Below, in pieces: positions 34,900-42,043 of a stretch of 42,043 nucleotides of DNA. Made by a program: the position numbers and the translations under genes. This DNA comes from Dimargaris cristalligena (Eukaryota > Kickxellomycota > Dimargaritomycetes > Dimargaritales > Dimargaritaceae), in contig JANBQC010000210.1 of the NCBI GenBank assembly GCA_027576995.1, forward strand, positions 1-42,043. The letters are read 5' to 3'. The notes under the pieces are model-generated. The model was not told where the DNA came from. It was given only the letters and a program-made list of their open reading frames with translations, and did not search any database. Within the stretch, counting starts at the first letter, position 1, and each line of letters starts with the position of its first letter.

Positions 34900-35544
34900 C
34901 CACCTTGGCCGAGTCACACCAACACCATTGAACTATCAGTTCTATTCTCTCTCTCTCTCCCCTCTCTCTAACGCCTCTCAGCACTTGTATTTTCGCTTTT
35001 TTATATCATTCTTTGCTTCGTTACGTTCGAAAATCTTAACCCAAATCCCTGTTACCACCGGTTGGATACGTCGCCGTCACTTATTACCTTTCTTACCGCC
35101 TTTTGTCCATTGGTCGAGTGTCGTAGGACTAGTACTTCATTGAGTATACCTTTTCCCCGATATTTGGCTTTATTGCTGTTGCATTGCATTCTTGACGTTC
35201 CGTTTTACTGCTCCCGCTGGTTAGCCTTGCTAGTCAAGGCTCCATTTCCATTCTCTCCGCTTCAAATTTAGACTTTGGCTTTTTCGGTAATTGGTCTTGT
35301 TCAGCCCGAACTGATTTCCTGTACCGCACTTTCCCCAATTCCCGAATTATATCGTTTCCCTACTTTTCGAGGGTTTTTATTTTATTTTTTTAGATATTTA
35401 AAATAATAGTAAGCTCCCTCGAATTACCGTTTCCTCTGTGTAAATCCCAAGGATTTCCCGCTTTACCATCTCCGCTTTTTACCCCCGCACTACTCAAGTC
35501 CTTATTACTTGGCCCCACTTACCCTCGTCGGTGTTGCCGCCAAA
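34900..35544 (+). promoter_or_regulatory. pyrimidine-rich upstream region of the Ndt80-like gene
   Basis: The + strand is strongly C/T-rich for over 500 bases, including a CT-repeat tract at about 34943-34970, and leads up to GCCGCCAAAATG, a strong translation-start context. Such CT tracts are common in fungal promoters and 5' leaders. Several short upstream ATG frames occur (for example at 34883 and 35062), so a long leader with upstream ORFs is possible. An unseen 5' exon cannot be ruled out. Confidence 0.45.
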
Positions 35545-37299
35545 ATGATGCTCCACGATAACAAATGGAACAGCGTGCCTTCTACGCCCACTCCCGGCAA
35601 TGCCGCCAACTCGATGGTCCAGCTTAGCGGAGTTCAGGACCAGTTTATTGACAGTTACGGCTACGGGAGCAATGCGGCCCCGGGCGGCAGTGTGCCGTTA
35701 GCCAACCAGCCCATGTACATGGGCACTCTTCCCCCCCGCCACGACGCTATGGAACCCCCCCGCCCGGCTTCGGCCATCGGTACCTATGGCACGACTTCCC
35801 GACTCGAATCCACCGGGGCCATTCGGGGTTCCATTCCCATTCCGGACCGCCGCTACCCGGCCGATAGCTCGCCCTACCCCATGCCTTTCATGGGCTCGCC
35901 GTACGGTGCCTCGCCTTTCGGCGGCATGCGCAAACGCCGCGCGGACCCCCTGGCCTTCAGTGTCGAATCCGGCCCGTTCTTCGGCCCCACCCAGCACATT
36001 CTCAACCTGTTCAGCCTCGACCACTCCGCCAAATACACCCCCAATGTCAATGCCAAGATTGACCGCGGTTTCTTCCAGGCCGACAACGACTGGACCTGCT
36101 ATCGCCGCAACTACTTCCAGGTCAGCGCGGCCTTTAACTTGGGCGGGTCCATCGGCCCCATGGGCGAGGCCGACCTCCCCTGCGTGGTCGAAGTGGAGGG
36201 CCGGTTTCACCCCGTGGTCCAATTCATGGTGGGCTTGACCGCTAAGGTGTCCAACAATGATAAAAAGATTGACCTCATCCAACACACCCCCAAGCGCGAC
36301 AAAGGCCCCCAGACCACTCCCGAACCGCGGCCCATCCGCGCCGGAGGTAACCTGAGCATCAGTTCAGTGGGCTCCAACTCCAGCATCGTGACCTACGAAC
36401 GTATTCAATTCAAGACCGCCACGGCCAACAACGGCAAGCGCCGCGCCGCCCAGCAGTACTACGTGCTGGTGGTGGAGCTCATCGCCAAGTGCGACAATGG
36501 CCAGTGCCACAAGGTGGCCACTACCCAGTCCGTCAACCTGGTGGTGCGCGGTCGCAGTCCCGGCCACTACGCCGACAGCCACGCCCATGCCCACGCCCAC
36601 GACCGGTTCGCCCAGCATTCGTTCATGGATCACCCCTCGTCGCTCGACGAGCGCTACATTGGTATGAACGCGGGACCGTACCCGTCGTACCCACAGTACA
36701 GTCCCTTCCCATCCTACCACTCTTCCCCCATGATGATGTCTTCGCACGGGGGTGCCATGTCCGGACCTAACCCTGCCGCCCCCCACTTCCCTTCGTCGGC
36801 CTACCTACTGCCAGGTCACGCCGAGCTACCCCACCCCTCGGCCTCGGGCTCGGGCGATATGTTCGCTGCCGAACACGGCAGCCATGACCCCTCCGCCAAG
36901 ATGGGCGGCAATGGAAACACCTCGAGTGGCTTGAATATCCAGGGTCTCGGCGTACCCGCCGGCAGTAGCCAGGATGCCTGGGGCCGGCGCATGCCCGCCG
37001 AGTCTAACCCCTCGGCCAACTCCGCGGTACCCTTCGGGGCCGTGACCGGCTACTCGAATTCCGCCGTGGGCTACCAAAACAACCCCGCGGTTGCTTCGGG
37101 CTACGCTCCTAACGAGTCTTTCGGTGATTCGCAGGGTAACTTCCAGCACTTTGCCCCCGACCCCCGCATCTCGGGTGGGTCAAGTCATAACAACGGCTAC
37201 GGCTACCCCGAGGACTATGTGTACAGCCAGACCCCCGCTCCGACCGGTGGGGAGCCGATGTCCCATGTCGCTACGGACTATAGCTACTACGGCCATTAA
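35545..37299 (+). CDS. Ndt80/PhoG-like transcription factor
   Basis: An intact 584-residue single-exon protein from ATG at 35545; the frame is open a little further left, but only from a non-ATG codon. The s-type Ig-fold NDT80_PhoG DNA-binding domain spans about residues 130-340. Its hallmark is NDWTCYRRNYFQVS, the stretch shared with Ndt80, VIB-1 and XprG, followed by LPCVVEVEGRFHPVVQFMVG and QYYVLVVELIAKC, and ending at VNLVVRGRSPGHY. Both flanks are low complexity; the C-terminal 240 residues are rich in Ser, Pro, Gly, Tyr and His (including HAHAHAH), as in activation regions. Dikarya relatives control meiosis, nutrient response, secreted proteases and heterokaryon death, so the target set here cannot be inferred. 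A nuclear site is expected. The gene is very GC-rich. Confidence 0.9.
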   Translation: MMLHDNKWNSVPSTPTPGNAANSMVQLSGVQDQFIDSYGYGSNAAPGGSVPLANQPMYMGTLPPRHDAMEPPRPASAIGTYGTTSRLESTGAIRGSIPIPDRRYPADSSPYPMPFMGSPYGASPFGGMRKRRADPLAFSVESGPFFGPTQHILNLFSLDHSAKYTPNVNAKIDRGFFQADNDWTCYRRNYFQVSAAFNLGGSIGPMGEADLPCVVEVEGRFHPVVQFMVGLTAKVSNNDKKIDLIQHTPKRDKGPQTTPEPRPIRAGGNLSISSVGSNSSIVTYERIQFKTATANNGKRRAAQQYYVLVVELIAKCDNGQCHKVATTQSVNLVVRGRSPGHYADSHAHAHAHDRFAQHSFMDHPSSLDERYIGMNAGPYPSYPQYSPFPSYHSSPMMMSSHGGAMSGPNPAAPHFPSSAYLLPGHAELPHPSASGSGDMFAAEHGSHDPSAKMGGNGNTSSGLNIQGLGVPAGSSQDAWGRRMPAESNPSANSAVPFGAVTGYSNSAVGYQNNPAVASGYAPNESFGDSQGNFQHFAPDPRISGGSSHNNGYGYPEDYVYSQTPAPTGGEPMSHVATDYSYYGH

Positions 37300-37827
37300 G
37301 TCCTTCTTTCTCCACAAAAAAAAACAATCCGATCTACGACTATGTATATCTTCCAACGTCCTTTGATTTCATTAGTTTTAGAAAAATAGTTAACCCCATT
37401 GACTTCTACTGCTAGCTTCGGTACCTATCTATTACGACTATACTCCCCTATTGGATTATTCCTGTTATTCTATACCCTCTGTTCCCTTCGACTTATGCAT
37501 CCCACTGTTATCCTGCCACGATTCCTCGACCTTTTCTATCCGACCTCTCTAGATTCTTTATATTTTTGATATGTTTGTATGTACTTCTTTTCGGCCTTAT
37601 GGGTGGACCCCAGGCCCCACCTTGCTTGTCCATCCTCTCTATCTCTTTATCTCCCACTTCGGCTCTGACTTTACCCCCTGGACTATGTAATATATTCTCT
37701 CATTATTCTTTAAAATTGTTTCATTCGATATTTAGTTCCTTTAGCGGCATCCGCATTAGTGAATCGACCATTAAAATCTCCAAAGATCTATTTAATAGTA
37801 TGGCCAAATGAATGAGCGGTTGAGGAT

Positions 37828-37967
37828 ATGGGAGAAGTTCATTCAGGCTGTATAACGAAAAATCCATTAGATTAGGCCAATATTACTGGTTAAAAGCTAT
37901 TCTCACATATGTTCGCCCATACATGTATTATGTAAAACCTTATATAGCTAGTTTGAATTTCATCCAT
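37828..37967 (+). repeat. 140-base repeat unit C (dispersed copy)
   Basis: It matches unit A (9732-9871) end to end without gaps at roughly 82 percent identity counted by eye, in the same orientation and 28 kb away. The similarity stops close to the same two borders, with different flanks on both sides, which marks a discrete unit. It lies about 530 bases beyond the Ndt80-like stop codon. I see no open frame, terminal inverted repeat or target duplication. Confidence 0.8.
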
Positions 37968-38882
37968 ATTGCTTTTGGTTGACCAAGCCAACAAGGTGGT
38001 GGCCTTTAGTTTGGTCGTTGGCCCTCTAAAAGCATACCACAGCGCTTTTTTCCCTCCTTCGTTAATGTGCTCACAAAGGCAATTCCCCCTCTTCTTTCTC
38101 TGCTGGGACCTTTGTGGTTTGCCTATCATAGGCTGGGTCCCCAGTGCAACTGCGTTCATCATTCATTCTTATTTGTCTGGCCACTCTGCTTGGTTCATTA
38201 TTGCTGGCTGCACCTCATTTTACCCAATGGCCCACCGGTGTTGGTGGCAGTGCGTAAAAAAAATCTCCCGGGCCCTGTGGCCGAATTATTCAAAACTCTC
38301 CCCTCGTCCTTGCCTCCCCTCCCCCTTTCAGCTTGGCAATACCATTTAACTCTGAAGACATAATACCCATATCAGATTTAGCAAAACCTACACATACTTT
38401 CCAACTAACTGGTGTTTGGGGTTGTCGGTAATACAATTATCCTTATATATCTGGCTTGGAGGTTCCATGAATCATTTGCTACACCTACGCCCCAAGGATG
38501 GGTGCCAGTCACAGAGTATGCACACAGTGTTGGCCTGTTGGTGGCAATTATGGGGTTGGGGGGGTGTCGTTGATAATAGCAAAGCAGCCTTCCACCCCTC
38601 GGAATATTATTGTAAACTGTTATGCAGGAACTACATTCCCCTTTCCCCATATCATTTTGCCCCATCTTCTCATTCGATGGGTACTTGGGATTGTGCCGGG
38701 TGTGTATGGGTGTTTCATGCCACAGTAATATTTTCCCCATATACATCTGTCTCACGCCCTTTTCTTAAGACCCTTTTGTTGGGATAAGATACGACTGTCC
38801 CTCTCGGCGTACAGTGGGACCACCAACCACTACAACTACTACAATTAATACATAATACTACTTCCCTTGCTCAGGTTTGAGT

Positions 38883-38888
38883 TGACTC
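38883..38888 (+). promoter_or_regulatory. TGACTC motif upstream of ADE2
   Basis: TGACTC lies 199 bases before the ADE2 start. In budding yeast this hexamer is the binding core for Bas1 (with Pho2) and for Gcn4 at purine-synthesis promoters. Position and pathway fit, but a hexamer is expected by chance every few kilobases, and conservation of that circuit in this fungus is unproven. Confidence 0.3.
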
Positions 38889-39086
38889 GTCCTATTTCCT
38901 TGTAACCGTTTCAGAATCCCCCTAGTCAGACATCTCAACTGGCTCCAGGTTTATTTATTACGATTTAACTTGTTTCTTTCACCTGCTGCTTGGGCCCTAC
39001 CGATTCAGCCTTCCAACGACCGATTCTCTCGCACACCCCTCTCCCCTTCGCCTTGAACTATACAATCTCGCTTCTCCCTACGGATT

Positions 39087-40811
39087 ATGAACCCTAGCGA
39101 AGCCAATATGGAACTTCCGCGCATTGGTATTCTCGGTGGGGGCCAGCTCGGCCGCATGTTGGTGGAAGCCGCCAACCGCCTCAACGTGCAAGTGAGCATT
39201 CTGGATCAGGGGGACTCGGGTCCGGCCAAACAATTGGCCGCCCACGATCAGCACATCCAGGGCAACTTCCAGGACGCCGAGAAAATCCGGGAACTCGCCC
39301 AGCGGGTCGATATTCTGACCGTCGAAATCGAGCACGTCAATGTGGCCGAGCTCATTCGGTTGAAGCAGGAAAACCCGAAACTGCAGATCCACCCTTCGCC
39401 CCGGGCCATTAAAATCATCCAGGATAAATTCGAGCAAAAGCGCCACCTCAACGCCCACGGTGTGCCCCTGCCGGCGTTCCAGGAAGTCAAAAACGAGGAT
39501 GAGTTGAAGGAGGCCGGTAAGCAGTTTGGTTATCCGTTGATGCTCAAGGCCAAACGACTCGCCTACGACGGCCGGGGTAACGCCGCTGTGCATTCCGAAG
39601 CCGACATTCCCCAGGCCTGGCGGTCCCTGCAGCCCGAGGGTAGCCAGCAGGCCCTCTACGTCGAACAGTGGGTACCTTTTGCCAAGGAAATTGCCGTCAT
39701 GGTCGCCCGCGGTCGGGACGGCTCAGTGCGCTCCTACCCCGTGGTGGAAACCGTGCAGCGCAACAACATCTGTCACCTCGTCCTGGCCCCGGCCCAAATC
39801 GACGGAACCGTGGCCGCCCGGGCCAAGAAGATTGCCGAAACCGCCATCATTTCCCTCGAAGGGGCCGGTATCTACGGAGTCGAAATGTTCGTGCTGGAAG
39901 ACGGGGGTCTGCTTCTCAATGAAATTGCCCCGCGTCCCCACAACTCGGGCCATTACACCATCGAGGCCTGTGAAACGTCCCAGTTCGAAAACCACCTGCG
40001 GGCCATCATGGGGCGTCCCTTAGGCTCGCCTGCCCTTAAGGTCGGGGCGGCCGCTATGGTCAATATTCTGGGCGATGCTGACGACGTGGAAACCATGAAA
40101 CCGTGTGTGGCGGCGCTGTCCGTGGACGGGGCCACCATACACGCCTACGGAAAGGGGGACTGCCGTCCCGGCCGAAAAATGGGCCACATCACCGTCGTGG
40201 GGCAAAGCATGACCCAGGTTCATAACCGCTTGCGCTCCATTCTCAAGGCCGCCAGCCCCACCGAGGCGGGGGGTGACAGCGAACGAATCGACCAGGCCCT
40301 AGGTTCCGTGGCCCCCCTCGTTGGGGTCATCATGGGGTCGGATTCGGACCTGCCCACTATGAAGGCGGGCGCCCAGATCCTGGAGGACTTTGGGGTGCCG
40401 TTTGAGCTCACCATCGTCAGCGCTCACCGCACTCCCGAACGGTTGTGCACCTACGCGCGCACCGCCCATAAGCGGGGTATCAAAGTTATCATCGCCGCCG
40501 CGGGCGGAGCCGCCCATCTCCCCGGTATGGTAGCCAGTATGACTCCCCTTCCCGTCATCGGGGTGCCTATTAAGGGGTCGTCCCTCGACGGGGTGGACTC
40601 ACTCTACTCCATTGTACAGATGCCCCGCGGCGTGCCCGTGGCTACCGTAGCCATCAATAACTCCACCAACGGTGCCCTGTTGGCGGTACGCATGCTGGCC
40701 CCGTTTATTAGCGAGTACTTGGATAAAATGGCCAAATACCAGCACCAAATGGAAAAAGATGTGTTGAAGAAAGCCGACCGACTTGAAACGGCTGGCTGGG
40801 CCGATTACTAA
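39087..40811 (+). CDS. ADE2: phosphoribosylaminoimidazole carboxylase, PurK-PurE fusion
   Basis: An intact 574-residue frame, close to yeast Ade2 (571). The N-terminal ATP-grasp PurK part (about 8-390) makes N5-carboxy-AIR from AIR, bicarbonate and ATP. It shows [30 protein letters not shown] and [14 protein letters not shown]. The C-terminal PurE mutase part (about 408-565) moves the carboxyl group to give CAIR; it shows [13 protein letters not shown] (near 413-425), SAHRTPERL (near 445) and [12 protein letters not shown] (near 470). This is step six of de novo purine synthesis, in the cytosol; loss in yeast gives red, adenine-requiring cells. The K-E fusion is the fungal and plant arrangement and differs from the animal PurE-SAICAR synthetase fusion. 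The first ATG is used; the next, 21 bases on, is also possible. Confidence 0.97.
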   Translation: MNPSEANMELPRIGILGGGQLGRMLVEAANRLNVQVSILDQGDSGPAKQLAAHDQHIQGNFQDAEKIRELAQRVDILTVEIEHVNVAELIRLKQENPKLQIHPSPRAIKIIQDKFEQKRHLNAHGVPLPAFQEVKNEDELKEAGKQFGYPLMLKAKRLAYDGRGNAAVHSEADIPQAWRSLQPEGSQQALYVEQWVPFAKEIAVMVARGRDGSVRSYPVVETVQRNNICHLVLAPAQIDGTVAARAKKIAETAIISLEGAGIYGVEMFVLEDGGLLLNEIAPRPHNSGHYTIEACETSQFENHLRAIMGRPLGSPALKVGAAAMVNILGDADDVETMKPCVAALSVDGATIHAYGKGDCRPGRKMGHITVVGQSMTQVHNRLRSILKAASPTEAGGDSERIDQALGSVAPLVGVIMGSDSDLPTMKAGAQILEDFGVPFELTIVSAHRTPERLCTYARTAHKRGIKVIIAAAGGAAHLPGMVASMTPLPVIGVPIKGSSLDGVDSLYSIVQMPRGVPVATVAINNSTNGALLAVRMLAPFISEYLDKMAKYQHQMEKDVLKKADRLETAGWADY

Positions 40812-41228
40812 TTGTATCCAACCCTTGCATTTCCGCTTTTAACATCTCTGTTTTTTTCTAATAACAAAAAATATATAATCAGCATCATTATTTCTACAAT
40901 TTTCTTTTTTCCCATTACTCCCTTGGTGTAAGGGAAGAAGCCCCTTCTATAGTTTCCAATCCTTTTCCAGCTACCCCGTAGCAGCATTAATTATTTAAAC
41001 TGTTAACACTCTGTCCAATTTCCCACTGCTCCTCCCTTATATATAATCTTACAACCCCAATGCTGCGGGGCCACCTTAGTAAAAAATACCCAGTGCCAAC
41101 TAGGCAAATCCTAGTCCCGCGAAGAATCCAATATACATGAAACCAATATACCACCATTGCAAAAATATCCTTGCTGGAATGGCTTATATACACCACAGGT
41201 TGATGAATATAGTAGTATCTTCGTGACG
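40812..41228. other. 3' spacer after ADE2
   Basis: AT-rich DNA with T- and A-runs right after the ADE2 stop, suited to a 3' UTR and poly(A) site. CpG still occurs here, the last at 41227-41228. No gene is visible. Confidence 0.55.
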
Positions 41229-42021
41229 TGGAGGTGCTATGGGGTGTATGGTTATTTAGGTGTTTCTAAATAGCTGAATGAACAGTCAACATTTGGTGTA
41301 GGCTACATGGTGGTCCTAGTGTAGTGAAATGAGCTGCTAACAGGGACCACTGTGCAGTTCACTTGGGGTTCAGAGGTGGTCAGGGACTATCAGTCAGCAA
41401 AAAATAATTAAAGAAGCTCAATGGCCCTATTCAAGGTCCAGAGCAAACTGTTCAGAAAGTGTTTCACTAAAATCAGCATCATAAACCATAGCCTCACCAA
41501 CTCTGTTCTTAGGTATAGAATGAAATAAGTGGATGCCTCAACTATATGATAAATTAATATAGTGCTACATATATACATCAATGTTAATATAATATATACA
41601 GTAGTAAAATTACCATGTTGTGATATAGCCAAACAGATATAGTAGTATTGGACATTGTCCTATTTATTTTTCCTCTTTTATTGAAACCATCATCTATATT
41701 TAGGTGATTAGCCAAGGAATTGGCACTGCTAGCCTAAGTTTTCCCTTTTAGAAGTTGTTATTATTATACAACAATTATATATTTATTATCATTAATAGAT
41801 GCCATTGATGTTTGTTATTTTATTGGTGATACTTATTTCACACAATGGACAAGTCCATGGTCTATAATAAACAAAGGTTGTCATGCATGTGTATAAAGAA
41901 ATACAGCAGGGAATAAATTTTGAATGTAAAAATGGAATAAACTAATAGGGTTGGTTGGTAGGAAGGAATAAAAGAAGGAGAAAGATGGAGAAACAAATCA
42001 CTAGCCAGTGGCACAAATAAA
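41229..42021. other. CpG-free AT-rich block, probable decayed or foreign insertion
   Basis: Reading every base, I find no CG dinucleotide in these 793 positions; the next is at 42022-42023. TG and CA are frequent. At a GC content near 35 percent about two dozen CG would be expected, and the AT-rich left end of the window has many. A minus-strand frame ending at 41435 carries a piece reading NRVGEAMVYDADFSET to FALDLE before TAG. It has AT-rich codons unlike the intact genes and could be a remnant exon. A small hairpin, TATTTAG and CTAAATA, lies near 41253-41272. No terminal repeats, transposase or reverse transcriptase are identifiable. Confidence 0.6.
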
Positions 42022-42043
42022 CGACCCGGTGCTAAAGTGCATT

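Larger units (their letters stand above)
37300..39086. other. spacer between Ndt80-like gene and ADE2
   Basis: The first 500 bases are pyrimidine-rich and probably include the 3' UTR of the upstream gene. A 140-base repeat copy follows at 37828-37967. Overlapping frames at 37969-38787 on both strands have no recognisable domain, and I treat them as chance. The final 200 bases should hold the ADE2 promoter. Confidence 0.5.

Noticed and set aside
35698..36786. Long minus-strand frames of 195 and 140 codons
   Set aside because: They are shadows of the GC-rich Ndt80-like gene in an opposing frame.
37969..38787. Overlapping frames with Trp- and Cys-rich translations on both strands
   Set aside because: Two plus frames and one minus frame compete over the same bases and none carries a domain, so chance is more likely.
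1..42043. CRISPR arrays, phage genes, toxin-antitoxin or operon structure
   Set aside because: There are no spaced direct repeats, and the genes are eukaryotic with introns and separate promoters.

Overview
This window is nuclear DNA from a fungus. The evidence is a fused PurK-PurE (ADE2) enzyme, a Sla1-type endocytic adaptor, an Ndt80/PhoG-family transcription factor, spliceosomal introns with GTAAGT-like donors, and a lone 5S rRNA gene at the left edge. Several genes are absent or reduced in budding yeast (queuosine salvage, an RPAP3 with its C-terminal domain, an asparaginase with ankyrin repeats). Together with the dispersed 5S copy this suggests an early-diverging, non-Dikarya fungus, but I cannot place it further by reading alone.

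Layout, left to right: the 3' half of a 5S rRNA gene (1-72); a decayed class 3 lipase (2237-3324, +) in gene-poor DNA; a DUF4436 membrane protein (5769-6842, +); a divergent pair of nucleoside-salvage genes, queuosine 5'-phosphate glycosylase (7286-8443, -) and cytidine deaminase (9096-9518, +); SLA1 in four exons (10572-15415, -); an asparaginase/ankyrin protein in seven exons (16143-19936, -); the Notchless/Rsa4 ribosome-assembly WD40 protein (22830-24263, -) divergent from a compact seven-exon RPAP3 (24794-26861, +); about 8 kb without a gene I can support; an Ndt80-like factor (35545-37299, +); ADE2 (39087-40811, +); and a right-hand block of about 790 bases with no CpG at all (41229-42021).

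The multi-exon models were assembled by hand. SLA1, asparaginase and RPAP3 all close without frame conflict at GT-AG junctions, and joined domains read continuously across the splices. The genes are mostly housekeeping: nucleotide metabolism (ADE2, cytidine deaminase, queuosine salvage), endocytosis (SLA1), 60S ribosome assembly (NLE1/RSA4) and chaperone-assisted complex assembly (RPAP3). Coding exons are GC-rich; intergenic DNA is AT-richer and full of chance open frames.

I did not find a convincing new multi-gene system. The most unusual signals are the CpG-free terminal block, a 140-base repeat unit present as a head-to-tail pair at 9732-10011 and as a similar single copy 28 kb away at 37828-37967, the lipase pseudogene caught mid-decay, and an intron of the asparaginase gene that stays open in frame for an alternative C-terminus.
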